Notes under the pieces: generated by a model
Database searches by the model: none
Told to the model about the DNA's origin: nothing
Seen by the model: only the letters and a program-made list of their open reading frames with translations
Part shown: one piece after another, positions 42,454 through 52,362 of the stretch
Layout of the letters: each line of letters begins with the position of its first letter
Position numbering within the stretch: the first letter of the stretch is position 1
Translations under genes and position numbers: made by a program
Assembly: GCF_014650495.1 (NCBI RefSeq)
Contig: NZ_BMVB01000002.1
Span: 310,001-374,000 of the forward strand
Length of the DNA: 64,000 bases
From: Streptomyces cinnamoneus
GTDB taxonomy: Bacteria; Actinomycetota; Actinomycetes; Streptomycetales; Streptomycetaceae
Direction: 5' to 3'

Positions 42454-43746
42454 TCAGCCTTCCAGGAAGGCGGTCAGCGCGGACGCGAGCAGGTGGGGGT
42501 CCTCGGCGCCGCACAGCTCGCGCGCGGAGTGCATGGACAGGATCGCGACGCCGATGTCGACGGTGGAGATGCCGTGCCGCGCGGCGGTGATGGGGCCGAT
42601 GGTCGTGCCGCAGGCCACCGCGTTGTTGGAGACGAAGTGCTGCATCGGCACGCCCGCCCGCTCGCACGCGGCGGCGAACACGGCCCGCCCGCCGCCGTCG
42701 GTGGCGTACCGCTGGTTGACGTTGACCTTGAGGATCGGGCCGCCGTTGGGCATCGGGTGGTGGCCCGGCTCGTGCCGCTCGGAGTAGTTGGGGTGGACGG
42801 CGTGGCCGGTGTCGGAGGAGAGGCAGACGGTGCCGGCGAACGCGCGGGCCCGGTCCTCGTAGGCACCGCCGCGTGCGAAGACGGAGCGCTCCAGGACGTT
42901 GCCGAGCAGCGGGCCCTCGGCGCCGGTGTCGGACTGGCTGCCGTTCTCCTCGTGGTCGAAGGCGGCCAGCACGGGGATGTACGACAGGTTCGCGGAGGCG
43001 CTCGCGGCGATGAGGGCGGCGAGGCCCGCGTGCACCGACAGCAGGTTGTCCATGCGGGGGCCGGCCAGCAGCTCGCGGTCGCGGCCGAGGTAGGCGGGCG
43101 CCTCGACGCTGTGCGTCATCAGGTCCCAGCCGGCGACCTCCTCGGCGGCGACGCCGGCCTCTTCGGCGACGAAGCGGATCAGGTCGCCCTCGCCCACCTC
43201 GCCCAGGCCCCAGACGGGCGTCATGTGGCGCTGCTTGTCGAGCTTGAGGCCGTCCTGGTTGACCCCGCGGTCGAGGTGGACGGCGAGCTGGGGCACGCGC
43301 AGCAGCGGCCGGTCGACGTTGACGAGGTGGTGGCTGCCGTCCCGCAGGGTCAGCCGGCCGGACAGGCCGAGGTCGCGGTCGAGCCAGGTGTTGAGCAGCG
43401 TGCCGCCGTAGAGCTCGACGGCGACCTGCCGCCAGCCGTGCGCACCGGTGTCGGGCAGCGGCTTGACGCGCAGGTTGGGGGAGTCGGTGTGCGCCCCGAC
43501 GATGCGGAACGGGGTGGCGGGGCCCGCGCCCTCGGGCACGTACCAGGCGATGATCGCGCCACCGCGCGTCACGTACTTGCCGCCGGTCGTGCCGTCCCAC
43601 GCGTCGGTCTCCGCGACCTGACGGAAACCGGCCTTCTCCAGCCGCTCGGCGGTGCCTGCCACCGCGTGGTACGGCGACGGGCTGGCCGCCAGAAAGGTCA
43701 TCAGGTCGTCGGTGTGGCCGCGGTCGAAGCGGTGCGCAGAGCTCAT
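42454..43746 (-). CDS. M18 family aminopeptidase
   Basis: Encodes 430 residues from the ATG at 43746. Metal-binding residues typical of M18 are visible: His in GAHTDSPNLRVK, the FDHEENGSQSDTGAEG segment with paired Glu, and His in SMHSARELCG. The enzyme is a cytosolic, probably dodecameric zinc aminopeptidase preferring acidic N-terminal residues (aspartyl aminopeptidase type). It stands alone, downstream of an acyl-CoA dehydrogenase gene that has its own terminator. Confidence 0.92.
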   Translation of the reverse strand: MSSAHRFDRGHTDDLMTFLAASPSPYHAVAGTAERLEKAGFRQVAETDAWDGTTGGKYVTRGGAIIAWYVPEGAGPATPFRIVGAHTDSPNLRVKPLPDTGAHGWRQVAVELYGGTLLNTWLDRDLGLSGRLTLRDGSHHLVNVDRPLLRVPQLAVHLDRGVNQDGLKLDKQRHMTPVWGLGEVGEGDLIRFVAEEAGVAAEEVAGWDLMTHSVEAPAYLGRDRELLAGPRMDNLLSVHAGLAALIAASASANLSYIPVLAAFDHEENGSQSDTGAEGPLLGNVLERSVFARGGAYEDRARAFAGTVCLSSDTGHAVHPNYSERHEPGHHPMPNGGPILKVNVNQRYATDGGGRAVFAAACERAGVPMQHFVSNNAVACGTTIGPITAARHGISTVDIGVAILSMHSARELCGAEDPHLLASALTAFLEG

Positions 43747-43764
43747 GGCCTCAGGATAAGGATC

Positions 43765-43808
43765 AGGGCAAGAGCCGGGCGGGCCTTTCGGCGCCCGGCT
43801 CTTGCCCT
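43765..43808 (-). terminator. Terminator after the FadE-type gene
   Basis: A perfect 17-bp stem (43765-43781 with 43792-43808) with a ten-base loop lies 26 bases beyond the stop of the minus-strand acyl-CoA dehydrogenase and just before the M18 gene. Confidence 0.8.
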
Positions 43809-43833
43809 TGTCCAACGGTTCGCAGGGGGTCGG

Positions 43834-45660
43834 CTAGAACGCGGCCTCGTCCAGCTCCATCAGGGAGTTGTCGACGGCCTCGGCGAGCGAGCGCTCGACG
43901 GAGACGCGCGGCAGGATCTCGGTCGTGAAGAACTTCGCCGCCGCGATCTTGCCGGTGTAGAACGCCTTGTCCTTGGCGGAGGCGTCGGCGAGCTTCTCGG
44001 CGGCCACGGCCGCGCCCTTGAGGAGCAGGTAGGAGACGACGACGTCACCGGAGGCCAGCAGCAGGCGGGTGGTGTTCAGACCGACCTTGTAGATGTTCTT
44101 GACGTCCTCGCCGGTGGCGGTGAGGTCGGTGATCATCTTGCCGACGATCGCCTCCAGGTCCACCGCGGCCTTGGCGAGCGCACCGCGGGCACCGGCCAGG
44201 TCCTCGCCGCCGGCCTCGGAGGCCAGGAACTTCTTGATCTCCTCGGAGAGGGTGTTCAGGGCCTGGCCCTGGTCACGGACGATCTTCCGGAAGAAGAAGT
44301 CCTGGCCCTGGATCGCCGTGGTGCCCTCGTAGAGGGTGTCGATCTTCGCGTCGCGGATGTACTGCTCGATCGGGTACTCCTGCAGGTACCCGGAGCCGCC
44401 GAAGGTCTGCAGCGACTGGGCGAGCTGCTCGTAGGACTTCTCGGAGCCGTAGCCCTTGACGATCGGCAGGAGCAGGTCGTTGAGGCCGTGCAGCGCCTTG
44501 GCGTCCTCGCCCGCGGCCTCCTTGACCATGATCTCGTCCTGGACGGAGGCGGTGTAGAGCACCAGGGCGCGCATGCCCTCCGCGTACGCCTTCTGCGTCA
44601 TCAGCGAGCGGCGCACGTCGGGGTGGTGGGTGATGGTGACCTTGGGCGCGGTCTTGTCCATGAAGTTGGCCAGGTCCGGGCCCTGCACGCGCTCCTTGGC
44701 GTACTCCAGCGCGTTGAGGTAGCCGGTGGAGAGGGTGGCGATCGCCTTCGTGCCGACCATCATGCGGGCGAACTCGATGATCATGAACATCTGGCGGATG
44801 CCGTCGTGCTTCTCGCCGATGAGCCAGCCCTTGGCGGGGTGCTTGTCGCCGAAGGTCATCTCGCACGTGTTGGACGCCTTGAGGCCCATCTTGTGCTCGA
44901 CGTTGGTGGCGTAGACGCCGTTGCGCGCGCCCAGCTCGCCGGTCTCCCAGTCGAACTCGAACTTCGGCACGAGGAAGAGGGACAGGCCCTTGGTGCCCGG
45001 GCCGTGGCCCTCGGGGCGGGCGAGGACGTAGTGGAAGATGTTCTCCGCCATGTCGTGCTCACCGGAGGTGATGAAGCGCTTCACGCCCTCGATGTGCCAG
45101 GTGCCGTCCTCCTGCTTGACGGCCTTGGTGCGGCCGGCGCCCACGTCCGAGCCGGCGTCCGGCTCGGTCAGCACCATGGTGGAGCCCCACTGCTTCTCCA
45201 CCGCGATCTTCGCGATGTGCTTCTGCTGCTCGGTGCCCTCCTCGAAGAGGATGCCGGCGAAGGCCGGGCCCGAGGAGTACATCCAGATGGCCGGGTTGGA
45301 ACCCAGGATGGACTCGGCGTAGGCCCAGATCAGCGAGCGCGGGGCGGTGGTGCCGCCGATCTCCTCCGGGATGCCCAGACGCCACCACTCGGCGTCCATG
45401 TACGCCTGGTAGCTCTTCTTGAAGGTGTCCGGAACCGGGGCGGTGTTGGTCTCGGGGTCGAAGACCGGGGGGTTGCGGTCGGCGTCGGCGAAGGACTCGG
45501 CCAGCTCGTTCTCCGAGAGGCGCGTGATCTCCGACAGGATGTCCTTGGCGGTCTCGACGTCCATCTCCGCGAACGGACCGGAGCCGTACAGCTTGTCGCG
45601 GCCGAGAACCTCGAAGAGGTTGAACTCGATATCGCGGAGATTCGACTTGTAGTGGCCCAT
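43834..45660 (-). CDS. Long acyl-CoA dehydrogenase (FadE type) with C-terminal extension
   Basis: Encodes 608 residues from the ATG at 45660 ([10 protein letters not shown]). The core ACAD domains span about 40-460 with [17 protein letters not shown] (FAD binding) and [15 protein letters not shown] (C-terminal FAD loop). An extra helical domain of about 130 residues is typical of long bacterial FadE-like enzymes. It catalyses the first step of beta-oxidation, probably of medium or long acyl-CoAs. A pair of CCGGT-type half-sites upstream points to TetR-family control. Confidence 0.92.
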   Translation of the reverse strand: MGHYKSNLRDIEFNLFEVLGRDKLYGSGPFAEMDVETAKDILSEITRLSENELAESFADADRNPPVFDPETNTAPVPDTFKKSYQAYMDAEWWRLGIPEEIGGTTAPRSLIWAYAESILGSNPAIWMYSSGPAFAGILFEEGTEQQKHIAKIAVEKQWGSTMVLTEPDAGSDVGAGRTKAVKQEDGTWHIEGVKRFITSGEHDMAENIFHYVLARPEGHGPGTKGLSLFLVPKFEFDWETGELGARNGVYATNVEHKMGLKASNTCEMTFGDKHPAKGWLIGEKHDGIRQMFMIIEFARMMVGTKAIATLSTGYLNALEYAKERVQGPDLANFMDKTAPKVTITHHPDVRRSLMTQKAYAEGMRALVLYTASVQDEIMVKEAAGEDAKALHGLNDLLLPIVKGYGSEKSYEQLAQSLQTFGGSGYLQEYPIEQYIRDAKIDTLYEGTTAIQGQDFFFRKIVRDQGQALNTLSEEIKKFLASEAGGEDLAGARGALAKAAVDLEAIVGKMITDLTATGEDVKNIYKVGLNTTRLLLASGDVVVSYLLLKGAAVAAEKLADASAKDKAFYTGKIAAAKFFTTEILPRVSVERSLAEAVDNSLMELDEAAF

Positions 45661-45703
45661 GACAGACGGCTCCGTAGGTGACGGGAGGGCGATCCTCTGT
45701 GCG

Positions 45704-45740
45704 TACCGGTCAGTAAGCTCCATGATGCTACCGGCCGGTA
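45704..45740. promoter_or_regulatory. Two CCGG-centred operator-like sites upstream of FadE-type gene
   Basis: TACCGGTCAGTA (45704-45715) and the perfect palindrome TACCGGCCGGTA (45729-45740) are 25 bases apart centre to centre, between the divergent dehydrogenase and SseB-like genes. Spacing and symmetry suit a TetR-type fatty-acid regulator. Confidence 0.5.
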
Positions 45741-45790
45741 ATAAGACGCAAGACCTGATCGACCAACTGTGACTCGTTACTCTTCAGGGC

Positions 45791-46243
45791 ATGTACGGCT
45801 ACGACCAGAACGCGGCACAGCAGGGCTACGTGCCTCCGCAGCAGCAGGGCGGCTACGGCGAGCAGCCGCTCTACCCCGAGCCGTCGCCCCCCTCGCTCGC
45901 CGACGCGGTCCGCGCCTTCACGACGGGCCAGATGGCCGCGGAGGACTTCCAGACGGTCTTCTCCCACTCCAAGGTCTACTGCCCCCGCGGTGACAACCCG
46001 GGCTTCCTGGCGCTGCACAACACCCAGCAGCCGGTGATCCCGATGTTCACCTCCCTGAAGGAGCTGCGGCGGTACGCGGGCAAGGAGTCCAAGTACTTCG
46101 TCATCACGGGCGCCGAGGTCCTGGACCTCCTGCCGACCGGATACGGCTTCGTCCTGGACATGGAGGGCGACCACCGCATGGTCTTCGACGCCAAGTCGGT
46201 GGAGCAGATGGTCGACTTCGCCATGCGCCGCATGTACGGCTAG
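45791..46243 (+). CDS. SseB-domain protein
   Basis: Encodes 150 residues. The first 30 are Tyr/Gln/Gly/Pro-rich. The remainder (VRAFTTGQMAAEDFQTVFSHSKVYCPRG to LPTGYGFVLDMEGDHRMVF) matches the SseB-type domain found widely in actinobacteria, where its role is unclear; relatives sit near type VII secretion and stress genes. No membrane segment. It is divergent from the FadE-type gene, sharing the operator region. Confidence 0.7.
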   Translation: MYGYDQNAAQQGYVPPQQQGGYGEQPLYPEPSPPSLADAVRAFTTGQMAAEDFQTVFSHSKVYCPRGDNPGFLALHNTQQPVIPMFTSLKELRRYAGKESKYFVITGAEVLDLLPTGYGFVLDMEGDHRMVFDAKSVEQMVDFAMRRMYG

Positions 46244-46288
46244 CAGCCCCTCGGGGCCCGGGTGCCGCCGGTGGTGTCCGGGGCCCGG

Positions 46289-47203
46289 TCAGCGCGTCGT
46301 GCGGCGGTAGAGCCGCTCGACCGCGTCGCCGAAGTACGCGCTGTACGACGTGCGCTCGTCGCCGCCCTCGTCCTTGCCGCCGAGGACGCCCACGAGCGTC
46401 CCCAGGCCCGTCGCCGGGTCCGTCTCCGTCAGGAACGGGCTGCCGCTCGTCCCGTTCGGCAGCCCCTCGCAGTCGAAGCGCACCTGCGAGGTGCTCTCCG
46501 CCTCCGTCGTGTTCCGGCAGGCCACCGGCCGCTCCCCGGCGTTCGGATATCCCAGGACCTGCGTCGGCAGCCGCCGCGCCGGCCGGAAGCGGACGCGCTC
46601 GGCCCCCGTGACCCCCTCGATCCGCCCCCTCGGGTCGCCGACGGAGGGCCGCACCCGCAGGAACGCCACGTCGTGGTCCGGGTCCCGGTCCGCGGCCCAC
46701 TCCGGGTCGATGTCGATCGACGTCGGCACCCACACCCCGTACGGCGCGTCGCCGTCCCGGTAGCCGGGCACGAACGCCAGGTCGGTGCGGAAGCCGTCCA
46801 TGTACACGCAGTGCGCGGCGGTGACGACGAGGTCGCCCGCCGGGCTGTGCACCACGCTCGCGGTGCAGCCGTGCGCCGGCTCGCCCTGGGCGGTGTAGAA
46901 GAGCGGCCCCACGGCCGCCGTCGCGGGCGCCTCGGCCGCCGCGGGCCGCTGTGCCGCGCGGAGGGTGTCGCCGCGCTCCGCGCCGCCCGCGGGCCGCCCG
47001 GGGGCGGGCGTCCGCCGGACGACGCCCTCCAGTGCCCTTGCGGCCTTGTCGGCCAGTTCCGGCGGCTGCCGGTAGTGCCCGGTCGCGTCTCCCTTGGCCA
47101 GCGGCGCGTCCGTCGCGAGCCCGTGCCGCGCGACGAACAGGCCGACGGCGATCAGGGCCGGCACGGCCAGGGCGGCGACGAGGGCGGCGTATCTCAGGCG
47201 CAT
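46289..47203 (-). CDS. Trypsin-like serine protease, membrane-anchored or secreted
   Basis: Encodes 304 residues. The first 25 are a signal peptide or anchor (ALVAALAVPALIAVGLFVA). The chymotrypsin-fold catalytic triad is visible: His in VVTAAHCVY, Asp in DPDHDVAFLRV, Ser in NGTSGSPF. A propeptide-like region of about 70 residues precedes the protease domain. Cys pairs suggest export and disulfides. Substrate unknown. An inverted repeat lies just upstream. Confidence 0.87.
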   Translation of the reverse strand: MRLRYAALVAALAVPALIAVGLFVARHGLATDAPLAKGDATGHYRQPPELADKAARALEGVVRRTPAPGRPAGGAERGDTLRAAQRPAAAEAPATAAVGPLFYTAQGEPAHGCTASVVHSPAGDLVVTAAHCVYMDGFRTDLAFVPGYRDGDAPYGVWVPTSIDIDPEWAADRDPDHDVAFLRVRPSVGDPRGRIEGVTGAERVRFRPARRLPTQVLGYPNAGERPVACRNTTEAESTSQVRFDCEGLPNGTSGSPFLTETDPATGLGTLVGVLGGKDEGGDERTSYSAYFGDAVERLYRRTTR

Positions 47204-47225
47204 TGATCAAGTGTCCACCCTGAGA

Positions 47226-47244
47226 TCGGAATGATGTGTTCCGA
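47226..47244. promoter_or_regulatory. Inverted repeat before protease gene
   Basis: TCGGAA-TGATGTG-TTCCGA, with one further A-T pair outside, is 23 bases upstream of the protease start. Possible operator in the promoter. Confidence 0.4.
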
Positions 47245-47252
47245 TTTCCGGC

Positions 47253-47292
47253 GCGACGGGAACGCGCCGGGGTGCGACGGAAACGCGCCGGG
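47253..47292 (+). repeat. Direct repeat, two 19-bp copies, 21-bp period
   Basis: GCGACGGGAACGCGCCGGG (47253-47271) recurs at 47274-47292 with one mismatch. It lies between the divergent protease and pirin genes. Confidence 0.7.
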
Positions 47293-47399
47293 AATAGGTG
47301 AGCCCTTGTCGGTTGTTAAGTGTTCAACTAAATTGACCGCACAACCCGAGGAGGCTCCTTCCGCGCGTCGCCGCGCCCGCCGACGGCGTCCAGCGCCCG

Positions 47400-48167
47400 G
47401 TGCTGCACGTCGGCACCGCTCCCGGCGGCTTCGAGGGCGAGGGCTTCCCCGTCCGCCGTGCCTTCGCGGGCATCCCCTACCAGCTGATCGACGGCACCTT
47501 CGTGCACCGCGACTCCCACGGCGGCGGCGGTGTGATCACCGACGGCGACACCCAGTGGATGACCGCCGGTTCGGGCCTGCTGCACATCGAGGCGCCGCCG
47601 GAGGCGCTCGTCGTCAGCGGAGGGCTCTTCCACGGCCTGCAGCTGTGGGTGAACCTGCCGAAGAAGGACAAGATGATGCCGCCCCGCTACCAGGACATCG
47701 GCAGCGGCAAGGTCGCCCTGCTCACCTCGTCCGACGGCGGCGCGCTGCTCCGGCTGATCGCCGGGAGCGTCGACGGGCACGAGGGGCCGGGCATCACCCA
47801 CACGCCCATCACGATGCTGCACGTGTCCCTGAACCCGGGCGCGGAGCTGACCCTCCCGTGGCGCGCGGACTTCAACGGGCTGGCCTACGCCCTCGCCGGC
47901 CGCGGCACCGCGGGCGCCGAGCACCGTCCGTTCCGCACCGGCCAGACCGTGGTCTTCGGCAGCGGTGACGCGCTCACGCTCAAGGCGGACGCCTCCCAGG
48001 AGTCCCGGAGCCCGAACTTCGAGGTCGTCCTGCTGGGCGGGCGGCCGATCCGGGAGCCCATGAAGCACTACGGCCCGTTCGTCATGAACACCCACGCCGA
48101 GCTCGCCCAGGCGTTCGAGGACTTCCAGGCGGGCCGCCTGGGCACGGTCCCGGCGGACGCGGCGTAG
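47400..48167 (+). CDS. Pirin family protein, apparently internally deleted (possible pseudogene)
   Basis: Encodes 255 residues from a GTG at 47400; typical pirins have 290-325. The sequence GFEGEGFPVRRAFAGI joins directly to LIDGTFVHRDSHGGGG. In the relatives I remember, about 37 residues lie between them, including HPHRGFE, which supplies two of the four metal-binding His. The later ligands in GLLHIE remain. Upstream, codons for LPRVAAPADGVQRP are in frame (47358-47399) but no start codon follows the ribosome-like GAGGAGG at 47348-47354, so the 5' end also looks deleted. The remaining frame is open. Confidence 0.7.
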   Translation: MLHVGTAPGGFEGEGFPVRRAFAGIPYQLIDGTFVHRDSHGGGGVITDGDTQWMTAGSGLLHIEAPPEALVVSGGLFHGLQLWVNLPKKDKMMPPRYQDIGSGKVALLTSSDGGALLRLIAGSVDGHEGPGITHTPITMLHVSLNPGAELTLPWRADFNGLAYALAGRGTAGAEHRPFRTGQTVVFGSGDALTLKADASQESRSPNFEVVLLGGRPIREPMKHYGPFVMNTHAELAQAFEDFQAGRLGTVPADAA

Positions 48168-48198
48168 CGCACGTCGCCGGCCGGCGCGGGCCGCCCGG

Positions 48199-50337
48199 CT
48201 ACGTGATCGCCTCGAAGCCCGCGTCGGAATCGGCCTCGTAGAGCTCGAACCAGATGTTCTTGCCCTCGCCGCGCGGGTCCACGCCCCAGGCGCCGGCCAG
48301 GAGCTCCATGAGGACCAGGCCCCGCCCGGAGGAGGCCATCTCCCCCGGGTGGCGCCGGTGCGGCAGTTCGTCGCTGCCGTCGGCCACGTCGACGCGCATG
48401 CGCCGGCCGCCCGCCCGGCCCGATATCTCGGCGGTCAGCACTGCGTCCCCGTCCGTGTGCACGAGCACGTTCGTGACCATCTCGGAGACCATCAGCACCG
48501 CCGAGTCGGTCTGGTCCCCGTCGGGCCAGTCGTGCATCAGGTCGCGGATCTGCCGGCGGGCCTCGGCGATGCGCTCGGGCTCGGCCTGGGCGATGGTCAG
48601 GACCGTGCGGCGCGGCGGGCGGGGCGCGACGGCGGGGGCGCCGAGCTCGGCCGGGGCCGGGGCCTCGCGCCGGAGCAGCAGCAGGGCGATGTCGTCCTCG
48701 CGCCGGTCGATGAGCGGGCCGGTGGTGTAGTGCGAGGGCGGGCCGTGCACGGCCTGGACGAGGGTGTCGGCGAGCTCCTCCAGGTTGCCGCCGTCCTCGT
48801 CGAGGGGGTGGCCCTCGATGATCTCGCGCAGCCGGCTCCAGCCGGTCTCCAGGTCGTGGCCGCCGGTCTCGATGAGGCCGTCGGTGCAGACCAGCATCGT
48901 CTCGCCCGGTTCCAGGACGATCCGGCTGGTGGGGTAGTCGGTGTCCGGGATGATCCCCAGCGGCAGCCCGCCCGCCGTGGGACGGACGAGCAGGGTGCCG
49001 TCGCTGAGCCGGATCGCCGGGTCGGGGTGGCCGGCCCGGGCGATGACCAGCAGACCGCTGCTGGGGCAGACCTCGATGTAGAGGCAGGTGGCGAAGCGCT
49101 GGTCGGCGACCGCCTCCTCGGAGGTCACGTCGCCGTTGATCCCGGCGAGGAAGCGCGAGGCCCGCGAGAGCACCGCGTCGGGGTGGTGGCCCTCGGAGGC
49201 GTAGGCCCGCAGTGCGATCCGCAGCTGGCCCATCAGCCCGGCGGCCCGTACGTCGTGGCCCTGGACGTCGCCGATGACCAGGGCGATCTTCCCGGAGGGC
49301 AGCGGGATCATGTCGTACCAGTCGCCGCCGACCTCCAGCCCGCCGCCGGTCGGCACGTAGCGGGCCGCCACGGTCATCCCGGGGATGTCGGGCTGGACGG
49401 TGGGCATCATCGAGCGCTGCAGGCCCACAGTCAGCTCGCGCTCCGACTCGTGGACGCTGGCGCGGCCGAGGGCCTGGGCGAGCATCCGGGCGACCGTGGT
49501 GAGCACCGACCGCTCGTCGGGGGTGAAGGTGACCGGGACGCTGAAGCCGGCCATCCAGGCGCCGATGGTCCGGCCCGCGTTGATCAGCGGCAGGAAGGCC
49601 CAGGACTGCCTGCCGAAACGTTCCACCAGGGCGTGGACGGCCGGAAAGCGCCGCCGGTAGTCCTCGGGGGAGGGGAGGTAGACCGCGCGGCCGGTGCGGA
49701 TGACCTCGGCGGCCGGGTCGTCGGCCTCCATGGGCTGGTCGAGGAAGTCGTCCATGTCGCCGGGCCCGTAGCCGTGGTGGCCGATGAGCTTCACCCGGCC
49801 GCCCTCGTTGGCGAAGACCGCCAGCCCCGACGGCTCGAAGCCGGGCATGGACAGCATCGCCGCCACCCGCAGCACCTCGGACGTCGACCGCGCCTCGGCC
49901 AGCGCCCGGCCCGCGTCCAGCAGGAACGCCTCGCGGTTGCGCCGCCAGTCGCCCGTGACCTGCGTCCGGGCGGCGGAGGTGCCCGGCTGCGGCTCCGGAA
50001 CCTCCTCGATGGTGCCGACCAGCGAGTACTCGCTCCCGTGCCCGTACGGCCTGGTGCGGCTGCGCACGGTCCGCAGCACCCGGCCCTCGTCGTCGACGAT
50101 CCGGATCCGGGCCTCGGCGAGGGTGCCCTCGGCCACGGCGAGGTTGATGATGCCCTGCACCTCCACCCAGTCCACGGCGTGGAAGCGGGCCCGGGCCGCG
50201 GACTCGCTGAGCTCCACCCGGGTGGGCGGCAGGCCCAGCAGCCGTGCCCCCTCGGCGTCGAACGTGACGGTGCGCGAGACGTTGTCCCATTGCCAGAGGC
50301 CGGTCGCGACGGCGGCCAGCACGTCCTCGGTGCGCAT
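48199..50337 (-). CDS. PAS-GAF-PP2C (SpoIIE) phosphatase with HATPase domain
   Basis: Encodes 712 residues. Domains in order: a PAS-like domain (about 10-110), GAF (about 140-300), a SpoIIE/PP2C phosphatase (about 320-550, with VGGDWYDMIPLPSGKIALVIGDVQGHD supplying metal Asp residues), and an RsbW/SpoIIAB-type HATPase (about 590-705, SSGRGLVLMELLAGAWGV). Such proteins dephosphorylate anti-anti-sigma factors and can also phosphorylate or bind them, controlling alternative sigma factors. No partner is adjacent. Convergent with the pirin gene; divergent from aspS. Confidence 0.9.
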   Translation of the reverse strand: MRTEDVLAAVATGLWQWDNVSRTVTFDAEGARLLGLPPTRVELSESAARARFHAVDWVEVQGIINLAVAEGTLAEARIRIVDDEGRVLRTVRSRTRPYGHGSEYSLVGTIEEVPEPQPGTSAARTQVTGDWRRNREAFLLDAGRALAEARSTSEVLRVAAMLSMPGFEPSGLAVFANEGGRVKLIGHHGYGPGDMDDFLDQPMEADDPAAEVIRTGRAVYLPSPEDYRRRFPAVHALVERFGRQSWAFLPLINAGRTIGAWMAGFSVPVTFTPDERSVLTTVARMLAQALGRASVHESERELTVGLQRSMMPTVQPDIPGMTVAARYVPTGGGLEVGGDWYDMIPLPSGKIALVIGDVQGHDVRAAGLMGQLRIALRAYASEGHHPDAVLSRASRFLAGINGDVTSEEAVADQRFATCLYIEVCPSSGLLVIARAGHPDPAIRLSDGTLLVRPTAGGLPLGIIPDTDYPTSRIVLEPGETMLVCTDGLIETGGHDLETGWSRLREIIEGHPLDEDGGNLEELADTLVQAVHGPPSHYTTGPLIDRREDDIALLLLRREAPAPAELGAPAVAPRPPRRTVLTIAQAEPERIAEARRQIRDLMHDWPDGDQTDSAVLMVSEMVTNVLVHTDGDAVLTAEISGRAGGRRMRVDVADGSDELPHRRHPGEMASSGRGLVLMELLAGAWGVDPRGEGKNIWFELYEADSDAGFEAIT

Positions 50338-50495
50338 TGCCCCACTTTATGCAGGTCTGTGGAGGGGAGACCACCGAAGCCGGGTGGGGCGATACCCTTG
50401 CTTGGTGCTGTATGCACGCTGACCGCACGCTAACCCAGGCCGGCGGTCTTCTGCAGCGCGCCCTCGATCTACGCCTCCGACCACGACTTGGATGA

Positions 50496-52286
50496 ATGAT
50501 GCATCGGTACCGGTCCCACACCTGCGGCGAGCTCCGTGCGGCTGACGTCGACACCGACGTGCGACTGAGTGGCTGGCTGCACAATCGGCGCGACCTGGGC
50601 GGCATCCTCTTCATCGACCTGCGTGACCACCACGGCCTGGTCCAGCTCGTGGCCCGCCCCGGCACCCAGGCGAACGAGGCCCTGAGCCACCTGACCAAGG
50701 AGACCGTCGTCCGCGTCGACGGCAAGGTCATGAGCCGTGGCGCCGAGAACGTCAACCCCGAGCTCCCCACCGGCGAGATCGAGATCGAGGTCACCGAGGT
50801 GGAGGTGCTCGGCGGCGCCGAGCAGATCCCCTTCACGATCAACGCCGAGGACGGGGTGAACGAGGAGCGCCGTCTGGAGTACCGCTTCCTCGACCTGCGC
50901 CGCGAGCGCATGCACCGCAACATCATGCTGCGCTCCGCCGTCATCTCGGCGATGCGCCAGAAGATGACCGCGCTCGGCTTCAACGAGCTGGCCACCCCGA
51001 TCCTGTCCGCCACCTCCCCCGAGGGCGCGCGCGACTTCCTGGTGCCCTCGCGCCTGCACGCCGGCAAGTTCTACGCGCTGCCGCAGGCCCCGCAGCAGTT
51101 CAAGCAGCTGCTGATGATCGCCGGCTTCGACCGCTACTTCCAGATCGCGCCGTGCTTCCGTGACGAGGACGCCCGCGCCGACCGCTCGCCGGGCGAGTTC
51201 TACCAGCTCGACATGGAGATGTCCTTCGTCGAGCAGGAGGACGTCTTCCAGGTCATCGAGAAGGTCATGACCGAGCTCTTCGAGGAGTTCGGCAACGGCC
51301 GTCACGTCACCTCGCCCTTCCCGCGGATCCCCTTCCGCGAGGCGATGCTGAAGTACGGCTCCGACAAGCCGGACCTGCGCTCCAAGCTGGAGCTCGTGGA
51401 CGTCACCGACGTCTTCGAGGGCTCGGAGTTCAAGGCGTTCGCCGGCAAGCACGTCCGCGCGCTCGCCGTGCCGGCCCTCCAGGAGCAGCCGCGCAAGTTC
51501 TTCGACGGCCTGGGCGACTTCGCGGTGGAGCAGGGCGCCAAGGGCCTGGCCTGGGTCCGTGTCGGCGAGGGCAACGCGCTGACCGGCCCGATCGCCAAGT
51601 TCCTCACCGAGGACAACGTCAAGGCCCTCACCGAGCGTCTGGGCCTGGAGCCCGGCCACGCGATGTTCTTCGGCGCCGGTGAGTTCGACGAGGTCTCCAA
51701 GATCATGGGCGCCGTGCGCGTCGAGGCCGCCAAGCGCGCCGGCCAGTTCGAGGAGAACGTCTTCCGCTTCTGCTGGATCGTCGACTTCCCGATGTTCGAG
51801 AAGAACGAGGACACCGGCCAGATCGAGTTCTCGCACAACCCGTTCTCCATGCCGCAGGGCGGCCTCGAAGCGCTGAACACGAAGGACCCGCTGGACATCC
51901 TCGCCTGGCAGTACGACATCGTCTGCAACGGCACCGAGCTGTCCTCCGGCGCCATCCGTAACCACGAGCCCGAGGTCATGTACCGCGCCTTCGAGATCGC
52001 CGGTTACAGCAACGAGGAGGTCGAGAAGGAGTTCGGCGGCATGCTGCGCGCCTTCAAGTTCGGCGCCCCGCCGCACGGCGGCATCGCCCCGGGCGTCGAC
52101 CGCATCGTGATGCTGCTGGCCGACGAGCCCAACATCCGCGAGACCATCGCCTTCCCGCTCAACGGCAACGCGCAGGACCTGCTCATGGGCGCGCCGAGCG
52201 AGGTCGACGACGCCCGTCTGAAGGAGCTCCACCTGAGCCTCTACAAGGGCGCGGCCAAGCCGACGCCGTACAAGCCGACGAAGTAA
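50496..52286 (+). CDS. aspS: Aspartate-tRNA ligase
   Basis: Encodes 596 residues (ATG at 50496; another ATG follows at once). A class II synthetase of bacterial type: an N-terminal OB-fold anticodon-binding domain ([23 protein letters not shown]), motif 2 [15 protein letters not shown], the inserted GAD domain (about 290-420), and motif 3 in [13 protein letters not shown]. It charges tRNA-Asp with aspartate. Whether it also charges tRNA-Asn cannot be decided here. Followed by a strong hairpin. Confidence 0.96.
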   Translation: MMHRYRSHTCGELRAADVDTDVRLSGWLHNRRDLGGILFIDLRDHHGLVQLVARPGTQANEALSHLTKETVVRVDGKVMSRGAENVNPELPTGEIEIEVTEVEVLGGAEQIPFTINAEDGVNEERRLEYRFLDLRRERMHRNIMLRSAVISAMRQKMTALGFNELATPILSATSPEGARDFLVPSRLHAGKFYALPQAPQQFKQLLMIAGFDRYFQIAPCFRDEDARADRSPGEFYQLDMEMSFVEQEDVFQVIEKVMTELFEEFGNGRHVTSPFPRIPFREAMLKYGSDKPDLRSKLELVDVTDVFEGSEFKAFAGKHVRALAVPALQEQPRKFFDGLGDFAVEQGAKGLAWVRVGEGNALTGPIAKFLTEDNVKALTERLGLEPGHAMFFGAGEFDEVSKIMGAVRVEAAKRAGQFEENVFRFCWIVDFPMFEKNEDTGQIEFSHNPFSMPQGGLEALNTKDPLDILAWQYDIVCNGTELSSGAIRNHEPEVMYRAFEIAGYSNEEVEKEFGGMLRAFKFGAPPHGGIAPGVDRIVMLLADEPNIRETIAFPLNGNAQDLLMGAPSEVDDARLKELHLSLYKGAAKPTPYKPTK

Positions 52287-52309
52287 CGGCGCGACGGCAC
52301 GATCCAGCG

Positions 52310-52343
52310 CGAAGGGGCCCGGCACGACTGCCGGGCCCCTTCG
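52310..52343. terminator. Bidirectional terminator after aspS
   Basis: A perfect 15-bp stem (52310-52324 with 52329-52343) with loop CGAC, 23 bases after aspS and 20 bases beyond the stop of the convergent regulator gene. Confidence 0.85.
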
Positions 52344-52362
52344 TGTTGCTGGACGGCCCCGT

